DNA from: Tethya wilhelma
Lineage: Eukaryota > Porifera > Demospongiae > Tethyida > Tethyidae
Reading direction: 5' to 3'
Length of the DNA: 64,000 nucleotides
Assembly (NCBI GenBank): GCA_964030475.1
Contig: CAXIPT010000009.1
Coordinates: 996,774-1,060,773, forward strand
In this document: positions 13,001-26,372 of the stretch, piece after piece
Layout of the letters: the number at the start of each line of letters is the position of its first letter
Position numbering within the stretch: position 1 is the stretch's first letter
Notes under the pieces: generated by a model
What the model was told of the DNA's origin: nothing
Databases searched by the model: none
Seen by the model: the letters and a program-made list of their open reading frames with translations, nothing else
Position numbers and translations under genes: made by a program

Positions 13001-14934
13001 TTTTGATCCTAAGAAGATCTGAAAAAAAAAAAGATGGCTGCACGCTCCGCAGGTAACATGAAGTGGTAAGTACAATAACTACACAATAATAATTGCTATG
13101 GTATAATATTATGGACTCTGTAGGGTTAAGAATCCAAGTTGTTGAATGAGTGTGGGGTTATCCCAGGGGAATTCCCCAAGTACATGCAACTTTGACTTCT
13201 GTACTTGTTTCTAGACACTAAAATCCTGTTCACACTTGGTGACTATATAAGACCTAGCTGCTTTAGACATTTCCCAAAGTGTATTCACGTATGAAATTAC
13301 ATTGGAAAGTGAACAAGTTATAAAGTGAAAAAAAATCAGAGTGAAACAGAAAATTTAATTTCGTTGATACCTGAACTGCTATCTTTAAAGACGACAAGAA
13401 GGCTCCCTCCGACTTCAACAAGTTCTCAACCACAGCGTATGACTTCCTCTGAAAAAGAAGAACACACAAAGTGAGCTTGGCGCTAACAGCTGCATTATAC
13501 TATTATATCAGCAGCTAGATTTGTCTGGCAAAAGAAATCAATGCAACACTCAGATCGCTCAGAAGCTAGATGAATGACTTTGAACTATAATTATTGCTAT
13601 TGCTATTGCCATCTTGAAACTTCAATTTTTCATGAATACTATCCCTTCAGGCCCATTGTGCCAGACAAGCTGGTGGCTGATCATGATATTTAATAACTCA
13701 TAAAGCTGACAGACTAATACATTTATGTATGAGTATTAAAGTTACCTACCTCTGCTCTTGTAGCATCAGAGCTGAGAGGTGGAAGGGGAGGTGGGCGGAG
13801 TATGCAGTCACGATAGAACGGAACCACGGATCGCTGAGTACGTGTATCAGTGTCTGTGTGAGGGGAGAGGGGTGCAGAGTGAGGGGGTGAGGGGGTGAGA
13901 GTGTGAAGGGATGATAGCTATTATTAGCAGACTTACTATAAGGGGGCTTTTTACCAAACTTTGGTGATACTCTGGATACTGACTCTACACAAAGATTAAT
14001 ATAGCCATTCATTACACACATCATATGCTATACAGTACTACCATAATAGCTCATAAACTTTATCAAAACTGTGCCATCTACAACTCACCACTGACTCGCT
14101 TCCTAAAGGGCTTAGGAGGGGGCGTGGTGGTTGGTCTTCTATCTGCAGCTGGTGATTGTTTGGTCGGCATCTTCTGCACACGTAATGACATGTCTTCAAT
14201 TTCCCTAGCCCAATTCTGAAGTAGATTGGTCGTCATGTAGATTGATTCTGGTAAGATCCCTAGCCTCTGTTTCTCTTGGTCGGTCATAACAAGTCCCTGT
14301 ACACAATCAATACCATACAGAGGGATGAATTAGTACAATACACAGAAATGTTTCAGCCAAATTGAGCTACCACAGCTTGTACCTGATAGATCCCCTGTTC
14401 GGCTAAGCTGGTAGTCAGATCTTCTCCCGGTGCCCATGTGGCCGACCCACGTTGAGGTTTAACACCTGACTTAAAGGACACTGGTGCAGAGGTGTTGTCA
14501 ACTAAATTTCCAGTTATTTCAAGTCTCTCAGAGTTCTCTAGCTTAGATGTCTTACTGGCTGTCTTGCTACGAAAGAGCTGACGTATGTAGCTCTTTCCTG
14601 GTTTCGTCTCACCATCACTTTCAGAGTCAGTATCTGAGATTGGTTCAACAGTTCCATGTCCACTAAATCCCCCTCTGCCCTCATAAGGAAGAGAGTATGA
14701 TCCTGACTCAAGTGTGGAGCTCTCATGGCTAGATGCCTGAGGGTGTTGCTTGCTGGCTTCATTGGTTTGTAGCTCAGTCTGTTGAGTGGGTGTTGACATA
14801 TTCACTGAAGATTGAGGTGTCTCGAGGCAGGTGGGATATTGGTAGTCTTCGGAATTAGTGCTTGTCTGAATCTCATCTATCTCCTTGTAGGAGCCACTGT
14901 CAGTGATTTCTGAGGTCTGCAACAACTCTTCCAT
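4057..14934 (-). CDS. ARHGEF10/ARHGEF17-like RhoGEF with YxxP-rich C-terminal region
   Basis: This is a multi-exon Rho guanine-nucleotide exchange factor. The first exon (14934 down to about 14392) encodes a Ser/Thr-rich N-terminus starting MEELLQTSE. The DH domain spans exons near 13450-13370, 12565-12375 and 11778-11580 and includes YYSAYVNNFTSAM and GLLLKPIQRYP, which are typical of the ARHGEF10/17 group. It continues at 11360-11130. PH-like sequence follows (10970-9130). Exons from about 8800 to 4060 encode a degenerate beta-propeller-like region, including FLWIGTSVGAILVYRVPRI and GVPMVSGKPHLSLDSHS (about 5790-5690) and, at the C-terminus, GAIFVLTAGKGLVNLRPG. An acidic, low-complexity block of about 390 residues (about 5650-4500) interrupts this region and carries repeated YxxP motifs. 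The start is the first Met after a short 5' leader. Some small-exon boundaries are uncertain. Confidence 0.85.
10976..10993. repeat. (GA)n tract at a splice acceptor
   Basis: This reads as (CT)n in the minus-strand transcript and ends ctctctag directly before the PH-region exon that begins CTTCAAGTC. Confidence 0.8.
11785..12007. mobile_element. TACCGTATA-type MITE
   Basis: The inverted ends read TACCcatcaaaattttcg on the left and, from the right end, TACCGTATAGCGGGAAATTTCG. The element lies in an intron of the ARHGEF10-like gene. Its end is 6 bp from the acceptor of the exon that starts (minus strand) at 11778. Related copies lie at 35508, 38070, 41130 and 46482. Confidence 0.7.
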
Positions 14935-15726
14935 CTCGATTGCATTGGTACCACGTGATTACTTTCTTTGAATATCGAATTGACGTCTCGATGACGCACT
15001 TCATGCATATGCGCATAGTAATGATTTTAATGATATTCATACATGCGCCGGCCTAATCGCACGTATGAATATCATTAACTAACAACGCAATATAATGAGA
15101 TCACCAACATAAACTTTAATTACATCTATTATGTCTATTCATGACTGATTCCATGAAATCATCAATCGCTATTACAGTTGTGATGTTCTCTTTACTCACA
15201 CTTGCAATGAAAATTATTCTTTTTCCTTGAAGATCTATACCTGAAGAAAGAACTATAATTATTGACAAAAGAAAGAACTTGACAAATCAATGATAAATGC
15301 ACATAGCTACCATGTACCACGCCTACTGGTCTCGTGGGCTCTGGGTGTCGCAGTGCAGTGCAAAAAAGATTGTAGCTGTAGCCAGTAAGTTTAGCCTGAT
15401 TGTACGATCTGTTACAGTTGCACAAGTTGATATTATTAGTATAGTCCTGGCCCCCAGATCCACTACTGAAATCGTGGTCCATTGAGATCGTAAAGTTTGG
15501 GATATAAATCGCTGCATATGTTGCAACAACACAATTGTCTCTACAATTTAAGGTACGAGACGCATATAATATATAATATTATCTCCACGAGACACATCAG
15601 TGTCACACATCTACACAGAACAGCTATCAGTGCAGTGACTCACAGTCTGGCAGTCAGCTGAATCATAGATACTACACACTATGGCTGAATTAAAAAATTA
15701 TGCACTCAGTACACGTATTATGTAGA
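14935..15726. promoter_or_regulatory. Upstream region of the ARHGEF10-like gene
   Basis: No gene is seen. An E-box CACGTG sits at about 14952, just upstream of the start codon. A hairpin with 15-bp perfect arms lies at 15028-15042 and 15063-15077 (taatgatattcatac and its complement). The rest looks like unstructured intergenic sequence. It is the left half of the divergent interval towards the TRAF gene. Confidence 0.4.
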
Positions 15727-16247
15727 TAGGGTGTCCAACGTGAAATTTCAATAGTGGCAAATTGAAGTCATTGCTAGTTATTTGTGTAGACCTACTATAG
15801 GTCAACTGAAAAATATATCTGGTTTGATACAATCACGCATTGTTTTCTTTTGCGAGGCATTTTATTAAAAACTCAAATTCGCAAATAATGGTCACGTGAC
15901 CAAAATGCCATACTAGGTTCACTACAATAGCAAATTTGGTGAGGCCTGGCTGTAAGCAATGTTCTAGGACTATGTTATCTTTTTATGAGTGTTTGCAAGA
16001 TTCTTACTGCTTGTGACAAATGCGGCAAAAACACGCGGTGTACGTGCATGCGTACTTACGCGTACTAAATTCTGATCACGTGACCGTTATTTTGCGAATT
16101 TGTGTTTTATTGAAACGCCTCGCGAAGGAAAACAATGCATGATTACATCAAACCATATATATTTTTCAGTTGATCTATAGTAGGTCTACACAAATAACTA
16201 GCAATGACTTCAATTTGCTACTATTGAAATTCACGTTGGACACCCTA
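15727..16247. mobile_element. 521-bp foldback transposon with 7-bp target duplication
   Basis: Two long inverted arms, about 175 bp each (15727-15902 and 16076-16247), begin with TAGGGTGTCCAACGTGAA. The element is flanked by identical ATGTAGA at 15720-15726 and 16248-16254, which marks a target-site duplication. It contains no coding sequence, so it is non-autonomous. Each arm carries a CACGTG core (GTCACGTGAC in the left arm). The superfamily is not certain: the TIR looks hAT-like, but only 7 bp of duplication match. Confidence 0.9.
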
Positions 16248-16869
16248 ATGTAGAAATTTTATCCATACGATTCCGAGGGGCATCTTGCAAAGACCTCAGT
16301 AGTGATTTGTGAGAACCCTGACTGCTGCTGCCGCTGTCACGGTACTGAGCCTAGTTTTTGGCCGTCATAGCTGCATAGATAAATTATATAGTACCCATGG
16401 ACTACTACTATAAAGCAATAATAGCAAGTATTATTATCTATGCTGGCAGCAAGTTGATGCTCAAAGTCAGTAGATGAAGGCCGTTATAGTGCTACACCTT
16501 AAGTGACGGTCAAATTTTTTGTCTCTACCGTAGCCTACGTGAATGCTGTAATTATGGTTGAAAGTGCTTTCCGCATGGTTTTCATCTCATGCTAGGTGAA
16601 TGTTTATTGCTTCGATCGAGCCTCTTGCCTTCTGGCCAATCAAGCTTAAGTTAATTGGCTTGCAAAGCTTCACAATGCTGCGAGCTGCATCTTCTTTAGT
16701 CTCGTCCCCAGACTCCACCCCTTCTCCATGAGACTAGGGGTGGAGTCCTTGCGCCACCTTACTCTTGCTCCACCCTCTATACGTCACTGCGCGTGCGCAA
16801 ACTTCACTTGGGCACGAAATTTGAATTCAAACTTTTTTTTTCTTAAAGAACTCCTCTTTCAAAACTGAA
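16248..16869. promoter_or_regulatory. TRAF upstream region
   Basis: No gene is visible. A 12-bp perfect inverted repeat (gactccacccct at 16711-16722 and its complement at 16736-16747) sits beside the text ctcgtccccaga, which resembles the end of the foldback family at 35867, 55068 and 62901. Confidence 0.4.
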
Positions 16870-19525
16870 ATGCCTGGATATGAAGCGAAGTTTGTCCATC
16901 CTCTTCTTAAAAGACATGAATGTCCTATATGTCTGTATGCTATGAGGAACCCAGTCCAAACGGAATGTGGACATCTGTTCTGTAAAGACTGTCTTGACCC
17001 TGTTCTCAAGAGAAGGAGACCAATATGTCCTCTAGATAAAGAAGAAATAACCCAGGATGGCATATTCCCAGATAATGCCTGTAGACGAGAGATACTCAGT
17101 TTGGAAGTCTATTGCAATTATGTGGCTGGTGGATGTCAGTGGGTGGAGCATTTGAAAGATTTAGAGGTGTGTTCATTTGAAAATTTAATGACTAAACTTT
17201 AACTCTAGTTCAATAGTTTTACAATGAATTATCAGATTCTGTAAACTAAGATATTGAAGTCCCTAGGTTGCAGTTTGGTAAGTTCTATTCAAGCACTGCT
17301 GACACATTGTTCATAATAGCTAAGCTATGTTTGACAAATGTCACACAGTATTTTGCTGTATTAGAGCATTGAGTGCTAAATGTAAGCATGCACTCAAGCA
17401 TGCTTTGATCATGATGTGTTAACAATTATTGCAATTGTCATTGTATGTCAGCAGTACAAACAGGGGCTTTTGCAGCATGTTTTTTTGTCTTGTTTGCTGA
17501 CCTTGGTGCCCAATCAACAGTTAGATGGCATAAAGAGAAGCTGTATTTTAGTTCAAACTCTTGAAAAACTAGCAGATATTCACTGTTGCTTCAGCTCAGC
17601 AGAGCAAAGTTTTGATATAGAAAAAAAATAGCTTGGCAGCTGCCAAAATACCTTTAAACATGGCAGCTTCCAGTCTTTGACCATGCCTCATGCATAACCT
17701 CTATACATTGTCACTTCTGTACAATGTAGGCTCACCTCGAATCATGTGAATATCGAGAGATTCAATGTAGACAATGTGGCCAGTACATCCAGGCTGTCTC
17801 CCTCAAGCCCCACCAGGAAGTGGAGTGTCCAATGAGACCAGAGAAATGTGATTACTGTCGTCAAGAAGTGCCTTCTCAGCAGATGGAGGTGTGTCATGTG
17901 TATATTAGAGTTCAATTACATTTTGATCTCTCTGGATAATTTTGTAAAGACTATTTTTGGATCAATTTTATATCACTTACCTCCCACTTTATTTTATTAG
18001 GATCACATTAAAAAAGTATGCCCAGATGTACTGCACAAGTGCCCCAATGGGTGTAACTCTAAACTGGAGTTCAAATTACCTGAGGTGAGTGGATGTGCAT
18101 TTAGTAGATAAAAAATTTAGTTTTTATGTTTTTGTGAGACATCCAGACTGAACATGACCATGTGTTGTGTTTTTTTGTTGGAATGGCAGTTCTGTTATCA
18201 TATTCATGAGAAAAATGCCATATCTTTATGTTCAGCTCCTGCGCCATCTTGATATAACAGGAGGTGACTGTCCACTCTCAGAAGTTCCCTGTCCTTATGC
18301 TATTTATGGTTGTTCATTTGTGGTGAGTGTGGCTTACTGCATGTGGATATTTCCTTCAACAAGGATATTTTAAACCTTCAGTAACAAACTACTCATTTCC
18401 CTCTGTTGTACTATGTGCTTCAATAAGGAAGGTATTGTCATGTAATACGTACATGTATATACACATGTTTATATGATACAGTCATTACGTAAGAATCTTC
18501 CTACGCACATGGACCAATACCAAGTTTACCACGTCCAAATCCAAGCCAACTGTTTCATGGAAATGAAATCCTCCATGGAGAAGCAAACATCCACCATGCA
18601 ACACCTCATGGAGAGAGTCAGTAGTCTAGAGTCACGTACAAATGCAATAGAACGTCTTCAAGATGCCATTGAACAGAGAGTTGAACTCCTGGACGAGAGA
18701 AGAGAAAGAAACTTAGAACGATACGAGGGCAAGATTGAAACACTAGAAGAACAGGCAATTAGAGCAACTTCAACTTTAACTCAACTAACAAGAAAGGTTG
18801 ATGAATTACAGATAGCTGGTACTAGTGGAACTGGGATTAACTACAGCACTGTATCGTCTGGATATGCAACAGACGTTCAACCAGCAACTAGCAGTCATCT
18901 CTTAGGACTGGGAGGAGCTGTTGGGGGTGGAGCTTCACAACAAAGGGTTGATGCTCTGCAAGGTAGGGTGGTGGAGGTGGAGCATGGTATTGATAGAGCA
19001 TTAAGTAGCTGTCTAGATCAAGAACTAAGGATTCAACTATTAGAACGTGCAACATATAATGGTGTGTTAGTCTGGAAGATAGATGAGTTTGAAAGAAGAC
19101 GTAAAGAAGCCATTGATGGTATTACAATGTCTTTATACTCCACTCCTTTTTACACTAGTCGCCATGGTTACAAGATGTGCTGTAGAATCTATCTCAATGG
19201 AGATGGTCTTGGTAAAGGAACTCATCTTAGCTTCTTCTTTGTCATCATGAGAGGCCCTTTTGATGGTCTTCTGGAGTGGCCATTCAAACAGAAGGTCACA
19301 CTAACCCTTCTAAATCAGTCACCTGGCAGATCTGTGACGGATAGCTTCCGTCCTGATGCTCAGTCCAGTTCCTTCCAGCGACCACTTCGAAGAGAAATGA
19401 ACATTGCATCCGGATGCCCAATGTTTATAAAACTGAACCACTTATTATCAGGTGGCTTTATCAAAGATGACTGCATCTATGTAAGAGCTGTCGTTGACAC
19501 AACAGACCTACCTAAATATCCCTAA
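16870..19525 (+). CDS. TNF receptor-associated factor (TRAF)
   Basis: This is an adaptor and probable RING E3 ligase acting at the cytoplasmic side of TNF/Toll-type receptors. Exon 1 (16870-17166) encodes a RING finger (CPICLYAMRNPVQTECGHLF, then CKDC and CPLD), followed by the start of the first TRAF finger. Exons at about 17730-17888, 18001-18084 and 18235-18320 encode Cys/His-rich TRAF zinc fingers (CEYREIQCRQCG, CPMRPEKCDYC, CPNGC, CPYAIYGC). The last exon (about 18481-19525) gives a long coiled coil followed by a MATH/TRAF-C domain (GVLVWKIDEFERRRKEA, YTSRHGYKMCCRIYLNGDG, then FVIMRGPFDGLLEWPF). It ends YVRAVVDTTDLPKYP, most like the TRAF2/3/5 group. All hallmark domains are in order and intact. 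The start is the first Met upstream of the RING. Confidence 0.93.
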
Positions 19526-20301
19526 GAATTTAAGTAGGTTAGGATATTCAAATTTAATGAATGGTGCAGTTTAAAGAGGTGAGTGAATTTTACACATATT
19601 ATTGTTTGTTTGTATGTACACGTAGTGTGTGTGTGTGTGTGTGTGTGAGTGTGACAATATGTGTACATGTTTGTGTGAGTATGGGTGCAAAATTTATGTA
19701 TGTCTGACTGTCTGAATAACGATTATTACTCTGATGAAATATATATTAATGTTACATAATTATTATTACAACATTGCGCGATTAAAAATACCTGTTTTCC
19801 AAAAATACCTATTTTTTACGAAGTGATATATGCATTTTAATCTTATTTTAAAAACCTTCCTCATTTTTTTCGAAGTACCTTTCTTTAAGCTATAATATTA
19901 TAATAGCTGTTAATTATTTTGTTGTTACTAGAAAAATTAAACCTATACTAGTTATTTAAGGGTTTTCCCTTAGCTGTTTTATTAGATTTAATATTGTGGG
20001 GAAAATACTATGACATTGTAAGAAACCCTTAGATTTCTATAGTTGGAAAGTAAGATTATCATATAATAATTATTATTATTGTACAAACAGCTTTTGGTTA
20101 AGAGATTATCATATGATTATTATTGTACAAACAGCTTTTGGTTTATACAAAATCTATGTTGTATGGTTCTCATATTGCTATCAACTGACTCTGCTTTCCT
20201 TATAAAGTGTTTTAATATATATACTAATTATTATTATTATAATATTGATAATACAACATTTGTTTAATTTTAAACAAAAATTAATAATATTATTTTCTCC
20301 T
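19526..20301. other. AT-rich spacer between TRAF and ABCF3
   Basis: Both flanking genes end here. A (GT)n run lies at about 19626-19648. A 45-bp tandem duplication (agattatcatat through caaacagcttttggtt) occurs at 20053-20098 and 20102-20144. No coding sequence is visible. Confidence 0.6.
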
Positions 20302-21795
20302 TCAAGTTCTCACTGGTGTGTTACTAAACTCTGCCTGCACTATAGTTCTGTACTGTTTTAGTCCTCCTTCCAAACGACACACACTCCTATCCTTACATAC
20401 CCACACCTCATTAGCACATGCCTGGATGAGGTGCTGGTCGTGTGACACAAGAACTACTCCTCCCTGTGGATAAAGAAAAAGGATTGAATCTAGACAGTTC
20501 CGTTTTAAGAAACAGCAAACTTGGCTATTAATTTTAGGGAAAACCAAATAACTCCATAGTAATGTACTAGCCTCGTCCCCAGATCCCTCCTTGAAAGGAA
20601 GTAGTAGGGGTCTCAGGAGAGGTTAGTGATGTACCACTCCCCTTGTACTGTTACAAGTAAACAGATGCCAACTGACAAGCTTGATGTTTACAAACACAAA
20701 GCTATTGGAACCAACTTAAAAGTTATTTGGGACGAAATAAGTACGTACCTTGAATTTCTTAAAAGCTTTCGCTAATGCTTCAACTGTCTCGACATCAAGA
20801 TGGTTCGTAGGTTCATCAAATATCAAGAAATTTGGCCTAAGAAATCAATATTAATATCACGATTTAATCAAGTATCAAAGTCAATCAGTATCAGGATCAA
20901 AACGATCTAAAAATCTCACCTTGGCATGAACATAAGAGAAAATGCTAATCGACTTTTCTGACCACCTGATAGAGAGCAGATTGGTCTCAAAGCTAGATCT
21001 CCTGTGATTCCAAATGATCCTAACTGATGTCTGTACTCTTCTTCTCGTTTTCCTGTATCAACTGTAGTGTTAAGTGTGCTACACAGCGTAACATACTCGT
21101 CTTACCGGAAAATCTTGATTGAATCAATGCTAATGCCGACACATCCATAATCAATTGATCCACATGATGTTGACTAAAAAACGCTGTTTTAAGGTTCCTA
21201 ACATGATATAGATTGAAACTGAATCAACTGCATTACACGGCATAACACCACTGTTACCTGTGAGCACTCCTGAAACCGTCTTGTGGTGTCAATTCTCCAG
21301 TCAGTAGCTTGACTAATGTTGTTTTTCCTGACCCATTTTCACCAACCTATTAAAAAAAGTAATCACATCATAAAAGATCTATATCTTGAGAATGTATCAA
21401 ATGTCCACCAATAATAACTACAGGCTTTCCTTCAAAGGAATAAAATCAGACCATTTGACTCAAACCTTAAAAGCTTACAATACCACCTGCCCTCCATATG
21501 GAAATGACCTATATCAAAACCACCCAGTCTCTAAACAGAATCTTTCATGGTGTTTCAAAATTTACCCTCATAACTTATAGTAGTAGGTTATAGCTTCAAG
21601 AATACCCTGAGGTACAACTTGTGAGTAAATGGGGTACTTTAGTTAGGGAAGTCAACAGACCAGAGCTATTCTTGAGTCCATGTCGGCAGAGATGTTCATT
21701 TTGTCAAAGATGAGGTTCTCTTTGCCAGGAGTGTAGCCGAAGGTCACTTCTGACAGCTGGAGGATAGGAGGGGAGAGCTTGTCAATGTCAGGGAG

Positions 21796-21839
<44 letters not shown>

Positions 21840-23528
21840 GGGGGAAGTTAATGAGGAATGTATGTACGGATACCTCAGTATGACATCTGGTTCCGGTACC
21901 ACAGGCTTTAATTCTGGTCTGGAATGGAAACACAGGGATTGAGTAATAGTGATTTAATGGATCTGTTTAACATACAGTTTCTCTAAGATCTTGATTCTCA
22001 TTTGAGCCTGCGATGCTCTCTTGGCATTGTACCTCCAACGATCAATGAATTCCTGTAAGTGGGAGAAAAAATTGCAAGTAACTGTTCATTCCTTCTGAGA
22101 GGTTTAATAAAAACAAAAATGTTCTCCTCCACACACCATTGACTCCCCCGCTCCTTGGAGGCTGTGAATATAGTTTCGAAAATAGTTGTTGAATTACTTA
22201 TTTTGTTTTATTACTCAGCAAACAAAAGTTAACACTTGTAGAAGAATCCAAAAACAAAAGCTTCCTATATGTTACTCGCTTCCATGCTTTGTTACACTAC
22301 AATGAAACACTATCTAAACTGACCTGTAAATGTTGCCGGTACTGAAGTTGTGCCTCGTATTCCCTTTGCTGGTTGAGTAATCTCTCTGTCTTTGTCACTA
22401 CAAACGTCTACGCCAGAATTTAATAGTAAGAGAAAGCAAAGAGAGGAAGTGTGTGAGTGAGTGACTGAGTGAGTGAGTGTGTGTGAGTGTCTAGTTTTGT
22501 CAGACAAAACTAGACACTAGAGAAGGAGTACACAATTAGAGTACCTCGTAATTTCCACGATAACTTGTTAGCTGTTTGGAGTGGAGGTGTAGAATGTCTG
22601 TAACAACGTTGCTTAGGAACATCCTGTCGTGAGATACGAGAAGAACTGTTGACGTCCAGTTCTGAATGATTTGTAGAACAAAAATATTTAATGTCAAAAC
22701 TTGCTCATTAAAATGGGAGTAGTATAGTAATAATATAAAGAATTGCAAAAATTAAACCTCAAGATTCTGAGTACACAACTCCACTACGCATGTGCATGCA
22801 CACATGCACACATGTACAGCATGTGTAAGCATACATGTGCACTGTATGTAGGGAATACTCCTGGGGGTTAACTTATATAATGTCACGTGCAGGATCACAT
22901 AATATTATGAGAACATTCACCACACATATTTGATCATTCAATTGATGAAGAAGATTACAAGACCCACTTCCTTCCTTTCTATTCAAGTAAATACCTGCAC
23001 TAGGTAATCTTCTAGCCACATGACAGCTTTCAGGTCAAGCATGTTGGTTGGCTCTGTATAGAGAGAAGAGACATGGTGGTGCATGGCTGGCAATCTTTAT
23101 ACAATCTACACAATATTCATACTTATACTGGTTCATAGGAAACTAGTGGACTTTGAATGGTTTGTGAAAGTAAATGTTATGATAATGCAAACTGGGGGTG
23201 TTTTCCATAAGGCTACAATAATATATGCAACATACCGTCAAGAAGTAGTAAATCTGGCCTGTATTGAGAAGGAAAAACATTGAAAAGTAAACATATAGAT
23301 TATTCAACACTGAACTATCACAAGCAGAGCTTTGTGAAAAACAAGCATGATTTATACACTGTATGTTTATATCTGTACATCTCAATGCTTCTTTCTAGAG
23401 TGTTTGCTGCCAAATGCTCTTCCATTAATGGAAAAACAGACACACACACACAATGTCTACCTAGTAAATAGAGCCCGAGCGAGTGCCAACCTCATCCGCC
23501 AACCTCCTGAGAATGAGCTGTAAAGAAA

Positions 23529-23582
<54 letters not shown>

Positions 23583-24121
23583 ATGCATGTGTAGAGTGCA
23601 CATATATATAAGGGGCACAACCTTGTTTGTTAGGAGTATACACATACCTAAGACCAAATGGAAAGAGATGGCATAAAAGAGCTAGCCAAACTAAGGATGC
23701 TCATTATTAGAGGTTAACCTAAACATGTCTAAATGGATTCTCTGTGGCACCACCAACAAATCTAATCTTATACCTCGTTGGTCTGTTCTGCATCGCTGGG
23801 CTGAACCCTAAACCGGCCAATATGGCAGCTGCCCTGCAGGTATCCAATAGAGACAAGCATTGAGTCAACAGTTGATCACATAATTGTATCAAAAATAATC
23901 ACATATCAGCCTGTTTGCAATCAAATCATGTTAGCTGGCAGCCATACCTTGCTGGTGCCAGGTCAGCATCAATATCATGCAGTCGAGCATAGATCTGAGA
24001 GATTTTTAAGAAGAGAAACTTGGAAACTGAGACAAAATGAAAGAGAAAAGATTGTCTTACCTGAGACAGCTCTGAGCTTCCACCACCTCCTGCATTAGTG
24101 GGAGAGAGAGGAGACCCAGGC

Positions 24122-24162
<41 letters not shown>

Positions 24163-26326
24163 GCATAAACAACTTGTACATGATTATGAGAGCAGCAGTG
24201 AAAGTACTACATCCATTGATGTTGGGCATAAAGACAAGTCTATAGAAGAAGATACTCCACAATAATTTGGTTATTTTCTTACCCTCCTTCTTTCTCCAAG
24301 AGTTCCTTCTCTCTCCTCAGCAGAGCCTCCCTCTCCGTGTCACACTGGAGGACACTCTCCACAGCCAGTGTCTCATCTCCCTCTACCTCCTGTTCAACAT
24401 GGAGGATGCTCACGTTAGCTGGCAGCTGGAGCTCTCTGTTGGCTAGGGAGCGGAGCAGGGTCGTCTTACCGATGCCTGCAAACAATAGCATGAATTGTAA
24501 TTGTATGAAATTGTGTGAAAATAAAATGATCAATGAAACTTCCATCTGTCGAGAACAAGAGACCTATTATACACACTGTTATACAGCCCTGAATAAAATT
24601 ATGATACTACATAACAACACAGCCCAGACCTGTGGTAGCAGTGACCCTTACAGCAATGTGCATGCATTTTGTATATCAACCCTGAAATGGGCTCTAACTA
24701 GAATAGCTTAGTGCATCTGACGACCCCTTACCATTTCTTCCCACCAAGCCATATCTCCTTCCATAGACCAGGTTGAGATCGGCGTTGGACAGTATCAGAT
24801 GGTTACCATAGGCAATATCAAAGTTTTCGATCTTGATGTCACTGACCACACCCCCTGATGCCTCGGCACGTTGAGCCTGCTTGTTGAGTACCTGACTAGT
24901 GGTCAGTCCACCGAGTGACAAACTGCAATAGTGGTACATTTTGGTCATCAATTGACAGTGTGGTGAATACCAAACTAACCCTTTGACAGCAGTTACCATC
25001 TCGGCATCTTTGCTTGACTTTTTTTCTTGTTTCAGTTTTAATTTGGCATCAGCCTTCTCAAGTTTCTTCTGATCCACCACCTTGATAAGAAAATTACAAA
25101 CATATCAGATTCTACATGTATGGGGAAAAACAACCAGTATTATCTCAGCCTAGGAAGGTCGTATGAAGCTGGGACTTGTGCCATTGCAATCAGCTCAAAG
25201 AGATCTTTCAAATGATGTGGTGTTTGACTAGATTTGTGTTTATCAAATATTTTTGATACCATGAACTTAGCCCATGGTCGAGTGCAATTTTTTTCAAAAA
25301 TGGACGTTTTCCAACTTTCAATTAAACTATACTGTTTGTAAGATCTCTTCAAGCTGATCGCAATGGTGCAAGTCCCTTCGTTATATGACCTTCCTAGGCT
25401 GAGATATTCTTGATTGTAACTGTGAGTAAATATTTGAGAAAATCCTTACCCGTGTATTTATGAGGAAAATAAACAATCAGTATTATCTCAGCCTAGGAAG
25501 GTCGTGTGAAGCTGGGACTTGTGCCATTGCAATCAGCTCAAAGAGATCTTTCAAATGATGTAGTGTTTGATTAGATTTGTGTTTATCAAATTTCTCCGAT
25601 ACCATGAACTATAGCCCATGGTTGAGTGCGATTTTTTTTCAAAAATGGACGTTTTCCAACTTTTCAATTAAACTATACTGTTTGTAAGATCTCTTCAAGC
25701 TGATCGCAATGGTGCAAGTCCCTTCGTTATATGACCTTCCTAGGCTGAGATATTCTTGATCGTAACTATGATTAAAGATGCGAAAATCCATACCCGTTGT
25801 ATTTATTGGGGGAAAAAACCTAGTATAATGTCAGCCTAGGAAGGTTGCACGAAGTTGAAACTCGCGTTATTGTGATCAGCTTAAAGAGATCTTTCAAATG
25901 ATAATATAGTATTTCACTAGATTTGCAAATACCATGGACTATAGCCCATGGTCGAGTGCGATTTGACTTACTGTTCGACTGTCTGTCTGAACCATCCAGA
26001 TACTACTCATGGTTGCTACATCTGTGGGAGGGAAAGAATCATTTATCTACATGGTACGTACACACACACACAAACACACTGGACTACCTTCACTCTTTAG
26101 TTTCGATGTAAGCTGAACTGGTGCATCTAGTAATCTTTTTGACTCCGCCTTTTCATTCACATGACCACTCCCACAAAGAGCCGAATAGAGTTCTTGGCAA
26201 ATCAACTGGATCTGTTCCTCATCAGCTGTTTCCATGGATTCCAATAAAACCACACCCACTGCATCGTAGACCTCATCAGAGCAACTGAAATCATCAGGGG
26301 ATTCTAACACTCCTGTGGCCACAATA

Positions 26327-26372
<46 letters not shown>

